From Vreelandella piezotolerans (GTDB lineage Bacteria; Pseudomonadota; Gammaproteobacteria; Pseudomonadales; Halomonadaceae): DNA of 64,000 nt. Both the position numbers and the translations under genes were made by a program. The notes beneath the pieces are model-generated. The model was not told the DNA's origin. It searched no databases and saw only the letters and a program-made list of their open reading frames with translations. Below are positions 48,540 to 61,017 of this stretch, piece by piece; position 1 is the stretch's first letter, and every line of letters begins with the position of its first letter. Where the stretch lies: assembly GCF_012427705.1 (NCBI RefSeq), contig NZ_CP048602.1:2294001-2358000 (forward strand), written 5' to 3'.

Positions 48540-49061
48540 ATGCCCAAGCAACGTCCCGAGCCAATTGACATCGACGAACAGGTAGAACGCCCCAGTAAAT
48601 CGCAGCTAAAGCGAGAAATGCACGCCTTACAGGCGCTTGGCGAAACCCTGATTGCCATGAACCCCACCGAACGCTCACGCTTTCCGCTGTCTGACGATAT
48701 GCTGCGCGCCATCGATGAAACCGCTCGCATTCGCTCCCATGAGGGCCGCCGACGTCATATGCAGTACGTTGGCAAGCTCATCCGCAAAGAGGATCTAACG
48801 GCCATTCAAGGCGTTTTCGACGCCATCGAACAAGAAAAAGAGCAGCGCGATCATGCTTTTCATCGCCTGGAAAAGTGGCGAGACCGCATGATCGACGAGG
48901 GCGACGATGCCGTCGATCTCTTCATGGTCGATTATCCCAATGCGGATCGGCAAGCGCTGCGCCAACTCGTGCGCAACACGCGTAAAGAACGCGAACAGGG
49001 CAAGCCCCCCACCAGCTCGCGCAAGCTGTTCAAACACCTGCGTGAGACGCTAGCGCTGTAA
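48540..49061 (+). CDS. darP: DarP (YjgA), 50S subunit assembly factor
   Basis: DarP associates with late pre-50S particles. It has 173 residues from ATG 48540; a GTG at 48528 is possible but lies only about 14 bases after the predicted transcript start. Seen: the DUF615 domain, with SKSQLKREMHALQALGETLIAM (about 20-41), IRSHEGRRRHMQYVGKLIRKED near 66 and the basic C-terminal SRKLFKHLRETLAL. It sits between pmbA and tldD, as yjgA sits beside pmbA in E. coli. Confidence 0.95.
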   Translation: MPKQRPEPIDIDEQVERPSKSQLKREMHALQALGETLIAMNPTERSRFPLSDDMLRAIDETARIRSHEGRRRHMQYVGKLIRKEDLTAIQGVFDAIEQEKEQRDHAFHRLEKWRDRMIDEGDDAVDLFMVDYPNADRQALRQLVRNTRKEREQGKPPTSSRKLFKHLRETLAL

Positions 49062-49066
49062 GCCAG

Positions 49067-50521
49067 TCATGAAGACTGCGTACCGCCGACGGTCAGCTCA
49101 TCCAGCTTAAGCGTGGGCTGACCGACACCGACGGGCACGCCCTGCCCCTCTTTACCACACACGCCAATGCCGGTATCCATCGCCATGTCATGGCCAATCA
49201 TCGACACTCTGCCCATGGCTTCGGGCCCGTTGCCTATCAGCGTCGCGCCCTTGACCGGCGCTGTGATCTTGCCATCTTCGATCATGTAAGCTTCGCTGGC
49301 CGAAAAGACGAACTTACCCGAGGTAATGTCTACTTGACCGCCGCCAAAGCTGACGGCATAGATACCCCGCTTGACGCTTTTGATGATGTCGTCAGGATCA
49401 TCCTGCCCCGCCAGCATGACCGTGTTGGTCATACGTGGCATTGGCAAATGCGCAAACGACTCGCGACGCGCATTACCGGTGGGCGCCATTTTCATCAAGC
49501 GCGCATTCAGCTTATCCTGCATATAGCCTGTCAAAATACCGTCTTCGATCAACGGCGTGTACTGACCGGGCGTGCCTTCGTCGTCCACACTGAGCGCGCC
49601 ACGGCTATCGGCCACCGTGGCATCGTCGACCACCGTGACGCCCTTGGCGGCGACCTGCTGTCCCATCCGCCCGGCAAACGCCGAGCTGCCTTTGCGGTTG
49701 AAATCGCCTTCCAATCCGTGCCCAACGGCTTCGTGCAGAAGAATACCAGGCCAACCCGCCCCTAACACCACCGGCATCTGCCCGGCCGGTGCGTCGACAG
49801 CCTCCAGGTTGACCAGCGCTTGACGCACCGCTTCTTTTGCGTAGCGCTCGGCCACGCCTTCATCACGCAGACGCGACATCGAGTAACGACCACCGCCGCC
49901 CGCGCCACCGCGCTCCCGGCGGCCGTTTTTGGCCGCAATCACACTGACGTTGAAACGCACGAGGGGGCGAATATCGGCGGCAAGGGTGCCGTCGCTGGCG
50001 CGTACCAACACGACTTCGTAGGTGCCAGAGAGCGACGCGCTCACTTGGCTGATACTGGGATCTGCGGCTCGCGCTATGCGATCGGCCTCTTTCAACATCG
50101 CGACCTTTTCTTCCGCTGATAACCCGGCAAGCGGATCGATTCCTGAATAACGCGCGGCGGCGCTGACCGGCGTTACTTTCTGACCGGGTAACTGTTTTCC
50201 GCTGCGAACGATACCAGCCGCCGTTCGCCCGGTGTCCATCAACGCATCGGCGGTGATTTGATTGGAGTACGCAAACCCCGTTTTCTCACCCGCCAGCGAG
50301 CGCACGCCCACGCCACCATCAATGTTATAGCTGGCCTCTTTGACCTCGCCATCCTCCAGCACCCACCCTTCTTGCCAAGTTCGCTGAAAATAGAGATCGG
50401 CATAATCGATGCCCGCTCCCAGGGCATAACCAAGGCCAGTATCCAGGGCGTCAAGATCGAGACCACCAGGGGTAAGCAAAATGGAAACGGCAGACTCGAT
50501 ATCGCTTGTTTGTGGGGTCAT
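49067..50521 (-). CDS. tldD: TldD, catalytic subunit of the TldD-TldE metalloprotease
   Basis: TldD supplies the zinc site of the TldD-TldE protease. It has 484 residues from ATG 50521, which overlaps the yhdP stop by four bases. Seen: the zinc motif [11 protein letters not shown] (HExxxH) near 265, preceded by [15 protein letters not shown], and the Gly-rich C-terminal GFGG-type stretch [19 protein letters not shown] near 405. tldE is the nearby pmbA, three genes away with darP between. Confidence 0.97.
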   Translation of the reverse strand: MTPQTSDIESAVSILLTPGGLDLDALDTGLGYALGAGIDYADLYFQRTWQEGWVLEDGEVKEASYNIDGGVGVRSLAGEKTGFAYSNQITADALMDTGRTAAGIVRSGKQLPGQKVTPVSAAARYSGIDPLAGLSAEEKVAMLKEADRIARAADPSISQVSASLSGTYEVVLVRASDGTLAADIRPLVRFNVSVIAAKNGRRERGGAGGGGRYSMSRLRDEGVAERYAKEAVRQALVNLEAVDAPAGQMPVVLGAGWPGILLHEAVGHGLEGDFNRKGSSAFAGRMGQQVAAKGVTVVDDATVADSRGALSVDDEGTPGQYTPLIEDGILTGYMQDKLNARLMKMAPTGNARRESFAHLPMPRMTNTVMLAGQDDPDDIIKSVKRGIYAVSFGGGQVDITSGKFVFSASEAYMIEDGKITAPVKGATLIGNGPEAMGRVSMIGHDMAMDTGIGVCGKEGQGVPVGVGQPTLKLDELTVGGTQSS

Positions 50522-53500
50522 TGGGGGCCTTCTAAAGTCACTTGCGGCGAGGTCCAAGGACCTCGCACGCGATAATAGAGAGTGGTTGCTTGATCCAACG
50601 CATCGCCGAATAGCTGGTCGGCAATGAATAGCGCGCCGCCAACGATGGGCGCGCCGACCGCAATGGCGGCGATGGGTAAACTTTGGCTCACAGGCAGTGT
50701 GACGCCGAGACGCTGATCGAGTTCACGCTGTAAGAGGTTAACACTTCCTGTCAGCGTCAGCGTGGTCGCAGGGGCATCAATTTGTAGGGGGCCGCGCAGC
50801 AGCAGCTGCCCCTGGGCCACGTCAGCGGTACCGTGCACACGATCGAAGGCGGTGCCTTGACCCGTCAAATCGGAAAAATCGAAGCGCAAGCGGCGCAGAA
50901 TGTTATCGAAATTGAGCAGTCCAACCAGGCGGGCTGGCGTCGATTCGAGCGTCACGAAACGCCCATCACGAAGATCCGCGCTCATCTCTCCACCGGCTCG
51001 GCTCAAATCCACCTGCCAGGGTGCGCCGGGCCACGTGAGGTTGGCGGATACATCCGTCGTACGGCTTCGCATGGCCACCGGCTGCCCTAGCCGCTCTAGC
51101 GCCGTACCGACATCGCCTCCCTGAATAGAAATATCGGCGCGGGTTCGACTGTTCACCGCATTGCCCTCCCACACCAGTTCGCCTCGCGCAGAGAGCTGAC
51201 CGAGTGTCAGCCCCACCGGCGCAAGCGTAAAACGACGCTCATCGGCTTGCCAAAACGCGGTAAGCGGTCCGTAGCGGCGATTACCCACACTCACTTCCGC
51301 CAGTCGCAACCGGCCATTAGGCAGCGCCGCCAAGCCGTCTGGGATTGGCACGGGATCTGCGTACTGGGTATCGACCGCCTCGATCCAGGAGTCGGGAGCT
51401 GCGACGCTGGCATCGTGGGTGTTGGCGGGGAGATCGAACAATGGATCCAGCGTCAGCGTGGTGATGGCGATGTCCAGCGGACGCTCGCTGGCAGGTTGGT
51501 AGTCGACCCGGCCGTTCAGCACATCACCATTGAGGTTTAAGGCTGCACGCCGAGGTTCGATCGTTCCTGAGGCCGTCATCGCGCCCAGACAGGTCTCACG
51601 ATACATCAGACACTCAGTGCGCAGCCGCACGTCGAAAGGCGAACGGTCACCACGGCTGGAAGCGTTTTCCAGATTTCCTGACATCAGCGGAGCAAGGGCT
51701 GCTTGCCACGCCAACGGGTCCAGTGTGTCAAGACCTGCATCCAAGCGCCAGCCCGGCTGTCGGGACCAGCCGGAGCGCGATACCGCGCTGCCTAGCGCTA
51801 CTTGCCCTGCCTGTGCGCCACCCTCTAAAGAGTGTACCTTGGCCACGAGCTTATCGGCCAACTCAACGGAAGTACGCCCAGAGGCCAACTCAGCGCGTAA
51901 CTGTAACGGCCAGGCCTCTTCGCTGCGCTTGGCAAACGGCTCGGGCAGCTCGCTCGTCACGCCGAGAAGGCGACTTTGCAACGTCACCACGGGGCTAGGC
52001 GTCAGCGTGACCTCCCCTTGCCACGGCGTGCTACCGTCGATGATTTGACGAGCTTGTTCGGCAGGCACGCTCGCCAGCGACCAGAGCGCTGAGGTCGCTA
52101 CGCTCCCTTCAAGGGCGATGCGCTCATCGGCCAAGAATGTCGCCCGCAGATCCCCTCCCTGCCACTGACTACTCAAGTCGCCGGTCAGGGCATGCGCCTG
52201 CCCCACTTGTTGCCAGTGAAGTTCCCCCCCCAGTTCACGCAGCGTAATAGGCAGCGGCGCATAGCCGACAGCCGATAGCACCGGGCGGACATTGATCTCG
52301 AGCTGAAGCGTCTCTGGGGATTCGAGTGGCAGCTCCAGCGCGACGTCACCGTCAAGATGTCCCTGCGCCGACAGCGCGTCGAGGGGTAGCGTATCCATGT
52401 CGGGCATGGCGCGAAGGAAACTCAGCAACGCAGCGCCATGACTATGTACGTCTGCCGACAGCGTCAGTGGCTGCTTCTCTTCCATACGTACCACACCATT
52501 GGCGACTTCCACACCCTGACTCTGCGCATGCGCCACTTCGGCTTGCAATACGCCTCCTTGCCAGAGCAAGCGCCCCTCAAGATCCTCTAGTAGGGGCCAA
52601 TCAGGCGCTATCGGTAGATAGCCCTGCTCGATCGCCAGTGCCAGCGTTGCCGATAGCTGATCCGATGACGCGCGCGGCCCCAGCGGCTGGCTGAGCTTCA
52701 AAGAGCCCTGAGGCACCATGCCCCCTATATCGCTGGCCAACCAATCGCGCAGCGCTGGGTCGAACGCTTTCATCGGCAGCCACTGCGAGAGCGGACGAGC
52801 GCGCGCATCCACGTCGGCAAAGGCGATGTCGAGACCGAACTGGCCGTTTTGCTGCCCAGTGATCAGGCCAAAGCCACCGCTGACACGAGCTCCCTCCCAA
52901 TCGACGTTCAGATCGCGACCGCTGATCATGGTATTGGGGCCGTCGTAAACCCACTCGACGACCCCTTCTGCATGGCGAAGCTGCATCGGCGCATCAAACA
53001 GTTCAGGGAAGTAAAGCGCGCTATCGCCCGCGCTATTAAAGGTCACACGCCCACGCAAATCGCGCGCCTGAACCCAGGCATCCAGCGGCCCGCCGCCCGG
53101 TGCCTGCTGCCATGGCAAAACGGCAACGTTGGTCAGGGCTGCATCGACCCCCCAACGGCCGTCACGCTGGCCTAGACGTAAGCCCTGCACCTGCCCGCGG
53201 GGTGAAAGTGTTTGCAGAACCCGCGTCACCGACTCAGGCAATAGTGCATACTCACGCCACGCCGCCAAAGAGGCGAGCTCGAATGCGCTGGTGCGCAATT
53301 CCCACTGTCCGGGTTGATGCGATAGATACCAGTGACGTGGTAGTGCCGGGCCAGCGCTGCCCCCCTCGGGTTGTGCCCACTCGACGGTCTCGGCACTGCC
53401 GCTGAGCCATGCCTCCCCCCCATCGCCATCACGCAGCCACTGTCCGCTGGCCTGAATATTGCGAAGCACGGCGTATTCGACATCCTGACGCAGGGTGAGC

Positions 53501-54372
53501 TCAGGAACATCCAGTGCCAGCCGCGCATCGGCCAAGGCACCCTCTTGCCAACGACCCCAAAGCTGTACCTGGCCACCCACCTGCTCCAAAAAGGGCATCC
53601 AATCCGGACGAAACAGGGCGGCCAGTACCACCAAGTGGTCAAGCTGCATGTCCAGCTGAAGAGCCGCCGAAAAGTCGCTAAACCCCTGCTTTCCTGGCTG
53701 CATTTCGGCACGAAGGGTCATAGCCGGAAGCTCGGCATTCGCCGCATCAGGCGTATCGACGATGGTCAGTGCGCCCTCTAGACGCGTCCGTCGCCGATCA
53801 CCGCTCAACAAGAGCGTGGGCGCGTGTAGCATCACGGTTTGCTCCTCGCCATGCAGGGTGACACGACTATCATCCACCCAGACGCGCTGGCGCAGTAACA
53901 GGCCCGCCCAAGCATCTAAGGCGTCGAGGTCGACGTCGGGCTGGGGCGTCACGCCCAGGGGGAGTTCGGCCGGAGAGGGCCACCCCCATCCGCTATCCTG
54001 CTGTTGGTAAAGATGAAAGCGCAGCCCAAACATACGCGCATCGCTGAAGATGGGTGCCAACCGACGCAAGCTCTCCCAGACATCGAGACGTAGCGACAGG
54101 CGGTCGACCTCCACCAAGGCCTGTCCCTCAGGGGTTTGCGCCTTAAGTTCATCGAGCGCTAGGTGCAGAACATTACGTTCTAACGAGAGTGCTAGCCGGT
54201 CGACGTGTACCGGCACCCCGATGCGCGCTTCGAGCATGGCTTCGATACGTGGGGTCAAGGCATCCGCCTGGCTGGCCAATAGACGAAACGCCAGCATCAC
54301 CACAGCCAGCGTCGCCAGCACGGCAGCGACGCTGATCCAACAGCCACGAACGAGAGAGCGTGATGACATCAT
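50518..54372 (-). CDS. yhdP: YhdP, AsmA-like inter-membrane phospholipid transport protein
   Basis: This large envelope protein has 1284 residues. YhdP, with TamB and YdbH, is thought to bridge inner and outer membranes and move phospholipid outward. Seen: one N-terminal membrane anchor (about 8-32, [24 protein letters not shown]), the AsmA/DUF3971 repeat-rich beta body, and the C-terminal AsmA-like segment [59 protein letters not shown]. It is linked by one-base and four-base overlaps to rng and tldD. Confidence 0.96.
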   Translation of the reverse strand: MMSSRSLVRGCWISVAAVLATLAVVMLAFRLLASQADALTPRIEAMLEARIGVPVHVDRLALSLERNVLHLALDELKAQTPEGQALVEVDRLSLRLDVWESLRRLAPIFSDARMFGLRFHLYQQQDSGWGWPSPAELPLGVTPQPDVDLDALDAWAGLLLRQRVWVDDSRVTLHGEEQTVMLHAPTLLLSGDRRRTRLEGALTIVDTPDAANAELPAMTLRAEMQPGKQGFSDFSAALQLDMQLDHLVVLAALFRPDWMPFLEQVGGQVQLWGRWQEGALADARLALDVPELTLRQDVEYAVLRNIQASGQWLRDGDGGEAWLSGSAETVEWAQPEGGSAGPALPRHWYLSHQPGQWELRTSAFELASLAAWREYALLPESVTRVLQTLSPRGQVQGLRLGQRDGRWGVDAALTNVAVLPWQQAPGGGPLDAWVQARDLRGRVTFNSAGDSALYFPELFDAPMQLRHAEGVVEWVYDGPNTMISGRDLNVDWEGARVSGGFGLITGQQNGQFGLDIAFADVDARARPLSQWLPMKAFDPALRDWLASDIGGMVPQGSLKLSQPLGPRASSDQLSATLALAIEQGYLPIAPDWPLLEDLEGRLLWQGGVLQAEVAHAQSQGVEVANGVVRMEEKQPLTLSADVHSHGAALLSFLRAMPDMDTLPLDALSAQGHLDGDVALELPLESPETLQLEINVRPVLSAVGYAPLPITLRELGGELHWQQVGQAHALTGDLSSQWQGGDLRATFLADERIALEGSVATSALWSLASVPAEQARQIIDGSTPWQGEVTLTPSPVVTLQSRLLGVTSELPEPFAKRSEEAWPLQLRAELASGRTSVELADKLVAKVHSLEGGAQAGQVALGSAVSRSGWSRQPGWRLDAGLDTLDPLAWQAALAPLMSGNLENASSRGDRSPFDVRLRTECLMYRETCLGAMTASGTIEPRRAALNLNGDVLNGRVDYQPASERPLDIAITTLTLDPLFDLPANTHDASVAAPDSWIEAVDTQYADPVPIPDGLAALPNGRLRLAEVSVGNRRYGPLTAFWQADERRFTLAPVGLTLGQLSARGELVWEGNAVNSRTRADISIQGGDVGTALERLGQPVAMRSRTTDVSANLTWPGAPWQVDLSRAGGEMSADLRDGRFVTLESTPARLVGLLNFDNILRRLRFDFSDLTGQGTAFDRVHGTADVAQGQLLLRGPLQIDAPATTLTLTGSVNLLQRELDQRLGVTLPVSQSLPIAAIAVGAPIVGGALFIADQLFGDALDQATTLYYRVRGPWTSPQVTLEGPQ

Positions 54373-55835
54373 TACATCAGTACGATGTCGTACTGCTCTT
54401 GAGAGTAGTGCTGCTCGACCTGGAAACGGATCGTTTTATTGATGAAGGTCTCCAGATCGGCGACAGCGGCAGACTCTTCATCCAGCAGGCGATCCACCAC
54501 CGGCTGCGACGCCAGCACCATATAGGTCTCTGCGCTATAGGCACGCTCTTCGCGGAGGATCTCCCGGAAGATTTCGTAACAGATGGTTTCTGGAGTTTTA
54601 AGGGTCCCGCGGCCGCCACAGGTCGGACATGCTTCGCAGAGAGTCTGCTCTAAGCTTTCCCGAGTACGCTTACGCGTTAACTGCACCAGTCCAAGCTCGG
54701 TAACACCGGTGCATTTGGTTTTGGCGTGATCACGCTCTAACGCTTTCTCTAACACGCGCAACACTTGACGCTGGTGCTCGACATCCACCATATCGATGAA
54801 GTCGATGATGATGATACCGCCAAGATTGCGTAAACGAAGCTGGCGCGCAATGGCAGTGGCGGCTTCCAAATTGGTCTTGAAAATCGTCTCTTCGAGATTG
54901 CGATGCCCCACGTAGCCACCGGTATTCACATCGATGGTCGTCATGGCCTCGGTCGGGTCGATGACCAAATACCCGCCCGATTTGAGTTGCACCTTGCGCC
55001 CCAGCGCTTTCTGAATCTCGTCTTCGACACTATAGAGATCGAAGATCGGACGCTCACCGGGATAGTACTCTATACGGTCGACCGCATCGGGCATGAACTC
55101 TTCTGCGAACTCCACGAGCTTGACGAAGTTTTCCCGGGAATCGATGCGCACCTTCTCGATGTCATCGCGCATCACGTCTCGGAGCGTGCGCATGAACAGC
55201 GGCAGGTCGTCATAAATGACGCTGGGCGGTGCAGCAGTGATTTTGCGCTCGCTGACTTTTCGCCAAATGCGCAACAGGAAGTACATATCGCTGGCCAGTT
55301 CTTCATCGCCCACGCCCTCTGCGGCAGTCCGCACGATGAAGCCGCCTGTCACCTCGAGGGTTTGCTCCTCGATGCTCTTGTCTAGCAGCATCTTCAAGCG
55401 TTCACGCTCACGCTCGTCCTCGATGCGCTGCGACACGCCGTGGTGTGGCGAGTCAGGCATGTAAACCAAGTACCGCGAGGGGATCGATAAGTGCGTGGTT
55501 AGACGTGCCCCTTTGGTGCCGATGGGATCTTTGGTGACCTGAACGACCAGGGCTTGGCCTTCGTGGAGCAGTTGCCCAATGGTTTGCTGCTCCTCGCTAG
55601 GAGTGCCGGGCGGCATGACTTCGTGTGCATGGATGAACGCCGCACGCTCCAAGCCAATATCGACAAAAGCAGCCTGCATGCCAGGCAGTACGCGAACGAC
55701 TTTGCCTTTGTAGATATTGCCTACGATACCGCGCCTGCGAGAGCGCTCGATGAGCGCCTCTTGCAATACGCCGTTTTCTACCAGCGCAACGCGGGTCTCC
55801 ATGGGCGTTAAATTGATGAGGACTTCACCGCTCAT
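54372..55835 (-). CDS. rng: Ribonuclease G
   Basis: RNase G is an endonuclease of the RNase E/G family, maturing the 5' end of 16S rRNA. It has 487 residues from ATG 55835, after AAGGAA; the upstream frame runs into maf. Seen: an S1 domain (about 35-125, GNIYKGKVVRVLPGMQAAFVDIGLERAAFIHAHEV), the DNase I-like catalytic part with VIDPTEAMTTIDVNTGGYVG near 295 and IIIIDFIDMVDVEHQRQVL near 340, and the zinc-link cysteines in CEACPTCGGRG near 405. It lacks the RNase E C-terminal scaffold. Confidence 0.97.
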   Translation of the reverse strand: MSGEVLINLTPMETRVALVENGVLQEALIERSRRRGIVGNIYKGKVVRVLPGMQAAFVDIGLERAAFIHAHEVMPPGTPSEEQQTIGQLLHEGQALVVQVTKDPIGTKGARLTTHLSIPSRYLVYMPDSPHHGVSQRIEDERERERLKMLLDKSIEEQTLEVTGGFIVRTAAEGVGDEELASDMYFLLRIWRKVSERKITAAPPSVIYDDLPLFMRTLRDVMRDDIEKVRIDSRENFVKLVEFAEEFMPDAVDRIEYYPGERPIFDLYSVEDEIQKALGRKVQLKSGGYLVIDPTEAMTTIDVNTGGYVGHRNLEETIFKTNLEAATAIARQLRLRNLGGIIIIDFIDMVDVEHQRQVLRVLEKALERDHAKTKCTGVTELGLVQLTRKRTRESLEQTLCEACPTCGGRGTLKTPETICYEIFREILREERAYSAETYMVLASQPVVDRLLDEESAAVADLETFINKTIRFQVEQHYSQEQYDIVLM

Positions 55836-55894
55836 GCAAAATTCCTTATTGGGTGTCCAATTCCTTGCCAGCGCAGCGGGCGATGAGTCGGTGG

Positions 55895-56497
55895 TTACGT
55901 AAGATAACGGCCCGCCCAAATGGGAACCCCTTGCTGGCGAAGCAAGCGCGTGGTTTCAAAAAGAGGCAGTCCTACCACGGCGGAATGACTGCCCTGAATT
56001 CGTTCGATAAAAATAGCGGCTAGCCCCTGGATGGCATACCCGCCCGCTTTATCGACAGGTTCACCGGTATGCCAATAGCATTCGATCTCGTCTGCCGTTA
56101 ACGCGCGCATGATGACCTCGGTGGTCACACAGCAGGAGAGTATACCCCGCGACCCGCTGACCGCTACTGCCGTGAGTACTCGGTGCGACCGCCCTGCTAA
56201 CAGCGATAACATATCAGCCGCGTGCTGCTGGTCGCGCGGCTTGCCCAGAATCGTATCGTCGACGACCACCGCCGTGTCCGACCCTAGCACGGGCAGCGTG
56301 GTTTTCCCCGTCGCTGCCTCTGCCTTGGCAATGGCCAGCCGCTCTACATAAGCGGCGGGGGATTCTCCCTCGATGGGCGTTTCATCGACGTTACTGGGCA
56401 TGACGGTGACGGGCACGCCGATCGACGCGAGCAGCGCCTGGCGTCGCGGTGAAGCAGAGGCCAAGCAGAGCACGGGAGTCGTGGCAACGTCACGCAT
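55895..56497 (-). CDS. maf: Maf-family nucleotide pyrophosphatase (dTTP/UTP)
   Basis: Maf is a house-cleaning pyrophosphatase hydrolysing dTTP, UTP and modified bases. It has 200 residues. Seen: LASASPRRQALLASIGV (about 12-28), VLGSDTAVVVDDTILGKPRD near 69, and GGYAIQGLAAIFIERIQGSHSAVVGLPLFET near 152. The placement next to mreD matches E. coli yhdE. It overlaps mreD by 8 bases and rng begins 59 bases later. Confidence 0.95.
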   Translation of the reverse strand: MRDVATTPVLCLASASPRRQALLASIGVPVTVMPSNVDETPIEGESPAAYVERLAIAKAEAATGKTTLPVLGSDTAVVVDDTILGKPRDQQHAADMLSLLAGRSHRVLTAVAVSGSRGILSCCVTTEVIMRALTADEIECYWHTGEPVDKAGGYAIQGLAAIFIERIQGSHSAVVGLPLFETTRLLRQQGVPIWAGRYLT

Positions 56498-56978
56498 TGG
56501 CCATGCGCCGTTCGATGGCGTGGAACATCGTCGCCAGCCAAGGCCACAGCAGCGCGCTCACCAGCGAAGGAATCAAGAAAGAGAGGTGGATCGAGAAGTC
56601 GCCGGTCAACGTGCGCAGCCACTGCTCGATGAGCTGAACCAACCCCAGCAGCACCAGCACCAGCACCGATTGCTGTACCAACGAGTAAGCGCGAAAACGG
56701 GGATAGACCAGCGCCGCTAAAAACGCCAGTAACGACAGGATGAGCGCGTGCTGCCCTAGTGCCGTCCCCTCGATGAGATCCATCAATAGGCCAAATACGA
56801 AGCCATGAAAGACACCAACCCTATCAGGGGCACGCATGCACCAGTAGATGAGCATGAGCCCCACCCATTCGGGGCGAAACACTTGCCAACCATCAGCAAG
56901 TGGCATGACCTGCAGGCACAGCGCCAATACGAGACTGAGCCAGACCACCACGAGCGGTACCATCGGCGCACGTGCCAT
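56490..56978 (-). CDS. mreD: Rod-shape-determining protein MreD
   Basis: MreD is an inner-membrane protein of the elongasome. It has 162 residues with about five hydrophobic segments spanning almost the whole protein. Seen: FRPEWVGLMLIYWCMRAPDRVGVFHGFVFGLLMDLIEGTALGQHALILSLLAF, typical of gammaproteobacterial MreD. It shares one base with mreC and 8 with maf. Confidence 0.95.
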   Translation of the reverse strand: MARAPMVPLVVVWLSLVLALCLQVMPLADGWQVFRPEWVGLMLIYWCMRAPDRVGVFHGFVFGLLMDLIEGTALGQHALILSLLAFLAALVYPRFRAYSLVQQSVLVLVLLGLVQLIEQWLRTLTGDFSIHLSFLIPSLVSALLWPWLATMFHAIERRMANA

Positions 56979-57919
56979 TAGCGCGCCTCCTCTTCGGACG
57001 GGGGGGCTGGTTGCCCAAGCCGCTGAGCAGCATGGAGCGCGTCGGCTGAAATCTCCATGGACTCATCCCAAATAGACGGATCCAACTCTTCGCGGGGAGG
57101 TGGAAAAAGCAGCAAAAAATGTCGCGAACGCTGGAGCTGGGCAGATGGTTCAGCGACCACACGAGCAAACGGCTGGCCAGGATCGTGATAAACCTCAGTT
57201 ACCCTCGCCACGGGGTAGCCCGGCGGAAAGCGCCCCGCCAATCCGGACGTGGTCAGCAGATCACCTTCACGGATATCGGCCGTATCCGGTACGTGAAGCA
57301 CGTTCACACTGCCGTAGCGGCCAGTGCCCTGAACGATGAAGCGCAGACCGTTGCGATTGACCTGGACCGGCAGCGCGTGGCTGGCATCGGCCAGCAACAA
57401 GACCCGACTCGAGTATGCCGAGACGGCCGTCACCTGGCCGACGAGTCCTGATGCATCGATCACCGGCTGCCCCACGTAGGCACCGTTACGATGCCCACGG
57501 TCGACCACCATCTGATGGCTAAAAGGGTCGTTGTCCAACGACAGCAGTTCCGCCGTCATATAGGGAATGTCCCGCCGCTCGGCGGCGCCCAGCAGTTGGC
57601 GCAGCTCCGCGTTCTCAGCAGTCAAATTCGCCAAGCGTTGACCACGGTGGGAAAGTGTCAATATTTGCTCGCGCAAGCGTCGATTTTCATCCACCAGCGC
57701 CTGCTGGTCGGAGAGCGCCAGCGCCCCCCAGTTCAGCAGGTCGCTGGGCACACTAACCGCCCACTGAATGGGTGCAACGATCGTGGTCATTTGGGCGCGC
57801 AGATCTTCCATGCGAGTGAAACGGTGGTCGACAAACATCAATGCGCTTGCCGCCACAACACAGAAGAATAGCCGGTAACCGGGTAGCGGCCCGTGTGAAA
57901 ACAGCGGTTTGATAGGCAA
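56978..57919 (-). CDS. mreC: Cell shape-determining protein MreC
   Basis: MreC is a bitopic periplasmic scaffold that activates the PBP2–RodA elongation synthase. It has 313 residues. Seen: a cytoplasmic start, one membrane segment (about 14-32), a coiled coil (about 70-110, LSDQQALVDENRRLREQILTLSHRGQRLANLTAENAELRQLLG), and the beta-barrel MreC domain (about 115-265). A Glu/Arg-rich tail follows. It lies 23 bases after mreB. Confidence 0.97.
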   Translation of the reverse strand: MPIKPLFSHGPLPGYRLFFCVVAASALMFVDHRFTRMEDLRAQMTTIVAPIQWAVSVPSDLLNWGALALSDQQALVDENRRLREQILTLSHRGQRLANLTAENAELRQLLGAAERRDIPYMTAELLSLDNDPFSHQMVVDRGHRNGAYVGQPVIDASGLVGQVTAVSAYSSRVLLLADASHALPVQVNRNGLRFIVQGTGRYGSVNVLHVPDTADIREGDLLTTSGLAGRFPPGYPVARVTEVYHDPGQPFARVVAEPSAQLQRSRHFLLLFPPPREELDPSIWDESMEISADALHAAQRLGQPAPPSEEEAR

Positions 57920-57942
57920 TCCCCCGCGATAAACCGCTGCGA

Positions 57943-58992
<1,050 letters not shown>

Positions 58993-59209
58993 CTAGTGCA
59001 GACCGGGAACCCTGTGCGGATGCAAACGGTATCACCGCAACCCCTTGGCAGCAAGCACGAGTCGTCCCGAACACTGCCCGCCAAGGCCAATATGTGGTAC
59101 CTTTTGCGGCTATTTTCCACGTCTGCTCCGTCAGACGAATTTAAGATGACCGTACGTATACCGCTCAAAGCGAAATATGTTCCATCACCATTGCGAGGAA
59201 ACCTCGATC

Positions 59210-59497
59210 ATGGCGCTTGAAGAATCTCATGTGCGCCGGGCCGCACACTTGGCCCGACTCGCCGTTAGCGACGACCAAGCCAGCGGCTTCGTCGACGATC
59301 TTAGCCGCATTCTGGACATGGTCGACCAGCTCCAGAGCCTGAACACCGAAGGCGTCGCGCCGCTGTCCCATCCGCTCGATGCGACCCAGCGCCTTCGCGC
59401 CGACGAGGTCACCGAAACGAATCAGCGCGATACGTTCCAACACTGCGCCCCGGCAGTGGAAAACGGCCTTTATCTGGTCCCGCGCGTGGTCGAATAA
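59210..59497 (+). CDS. gatC: Asp-tRNA(Asn)/Glu-tRNA(Gln) amidotransferase subunit C
   Basis: GatC is the small stabilising subunit of GatCAB, which amidates mischarged Glu-tRNA(Gln) or Asp-tRNA(Asn). It has 95 residues from ATG 59210, after GAGGAA; the frame extends to 59177. Seen: [35 protein letters not shown] (about 7-41) and a C-terminal [13 protein letters not shown]. It is divergent from mreB. Confidence 0.96.
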   Translation: MALEESHVRRAAHLARLAVSDDQASGFVDDLSRILDMVDQLQSLNTEGVAPLSHPLDATQRLRADEVTETNQRDTFQHCAPAVENGLYLVPRVVE

Positions 59498-59556
59498 GCC
59501 GCGCTCATCGTTCGTTTCCACTCCTTCCATCCGCCTCTGAACGGAGCTTCCGGGTC

Positions 59557-61017
59557 ATGCATGACAAAACCGTAACGCAGCTCGCCGCCGCCTTAGACAG
59601 TGGTGAACTCTCCTGCCGAGAGCTGACGTCTCATTTTTTACAGCGCATCGAGAAAACCGACGACCAGCTGAATAGCTTCATTACCGTGACCGCCGAGCAG
59701 GCGCTCATAAAAGCCGACGCCGCTGATAAAGCACGAGCCAGCGGTAAAGCAGGCAAGCTCACCGGAATTCCTCTAGCGCTAAAAGATATTTTTTGTACCC
59801 AAGGCGTGAAAACTAGCTGCGGCTCCAAAATGCTCGATAACTTTATCGCGCCTTACGATGCCACCGTGGTCGAAAAACTGAGCGCTGCAGGCACCATTAG
59901 CCTGGGTAAAACCAATATGGATGAGTTCGCCATGGGCTCTTCCAACGAAAACAGCCACTACGGTGCCGTCAAAAATCCTTGGGATCTCTCAGCCGTGCCC
60001 GGTGGAAGCTCGGGCGGTAGCGCTGCTGCCGTGGCTGCCGGGCTCATACCCGCGGCTATGGGCACCGACACCGGCGGCTCCATACGCCAGCCAGCAGCAT
60101 TTTGTGGCATTACCGGTCTGAAGCCCACTTACGGACGTGTCTCTCGTTACGGCATGATCGCCTACGCCTCCAGTCTCGACCAGGCAGGCCCCATGGCACG
60201 CACTGCCGAAGATTGTGCGCACCTGATGAACGTGATTGCCGGTCACGATGTACGCGACTCCACCAGCGTCGCCCGTGGCGTGCCGGACTACACCGAGACG
60301 CTCAACGCTCCGCTCTCTGGCCTCAAAATCGGCCTACCGACGGAGTATTTTGGTGACGGCCTGGACCCCGAGGTCGAGAAGGCCGTTCGTGACGCGGTGA
60401 AAGTGTATGAATCGCTGGGCGCTTCGGTGCGCGACGTCAGCTTGCCGCACACCCACTACGCGATTCCGGCTTACTACGTCATCGCCCCTGCCGAGGCCTC
60501 GTCGAACCTATCGCGCTTCGACGGCGTGCGTTTTGGTCATCGCTGCGATGCGCCTGCGGATCTCGTCGACCTCTACACCCGCTCACGGGCGGAAGGGTTC
60601 GGTGAAGAGGTGAAACGCCGCATTCTCATTGGCACACACACGCTATCGGAGGGCTTCTTCGACGCCTACTACACCAAAGCGCAGCAGGTTCGTCGCTTGA
60701 TTCGTCAAGATTTTCTCGATGCTTTCGAGGATGTCGACGTGCTCATGGGCCCCGCCTCACCGACGCCTGCCTTCGACCTGGGTGCCAAGAAAGACCCGGT
60801 TTCCATGTATTTGCAAGACATCTACACCATCGCCGTCAACCTGGCAGGCATCCCAGGTATCAGCGTTCCCGCTGGCTTTGCCGGTGGCCGCCCGGTAGGC
60901 CTTCAGATTCTGGGCACCCACTTTGCCGAAGCGCAGCTGCTCAACGTTGCTCACCAGTTCCAGCAAGCGACCGGCTGGCACCTTCAACTGCCTGCCTTTG
61001 CCGAGGAGAACGCCTAA
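59557..61017 (+). CDS. gatA: Asp-tRNA(Asn)/Glu-tRNA(Gln) amidotransferase subunit A
   Basis: GatA is the amidase subunit that frees ammonia from glutamine. It has 486 residues. Seen: the Ser-cis-Ser-Lys catalytic set, Lys76 in LALKDIF, Ser151 in [14 protein letters not shown] and Ser175 in [16 protein letters not shown] precedes the ATG. Its stop shares one base with the gatB start (TAATG). Presence of GatCAB suggests indirect Asn- or Gln-tRNA synthesis. Confidence 0.98.
   Translation: MHDKTVTQLAAALDSGELSCRELTSHFLQRIEKTDDQLNSFITVTAEQALIKADAADKARASGKAGKLTGIPLALKDIFCTQGVKTSCGSKMLDNFIAPYDATVVEKLSAAGTISLGKTNMDEFAMGSSNENSHYGAVKNPWDLSAVPGGSSGGSAAAVAAGLIPAAMGTDTGGSIRQPAAFCGITGLKPTYGRVSRYGMIAYASSLDQAGPMARTAEDCAHLMNVIAGHDVRDSTSVARGVPDYTETLNAPLSGLKIGLPTEYFGDGLDPEVEKAVRDAVKVYESLGASVRDVSLPHTHYAIPAYYVIAPAEASSNLSRFDGVRFGHRCDAPADLVDLYTRSRAEGFGEEVKRRILIGTHTLSEGFFDAYYTKAQQVRRLIRQDFLDAFEDVDVLMGPASPTPAFDLGAKKDPVSMYLQDIYTIAVNLAGIPGISVPAGFAGGRPVGLQILGTHFAEAQLLNVAHQFQQATGWHLQLPAFAEENA

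Noticed and set aside
48445..48678. N-terminal extension of PmbA to 48678
   Set aside because: It overlaps the start of divergent darP and its promoter; an AAGGAGG site supports 48444.
50833..54152. Many plus-strand frames of 60-170 codons inside yhdP
   Set aside because: All are shadows of the 1284-residue minus-strand gene, whose AsmA-like pattern is continuous with no frameshift.
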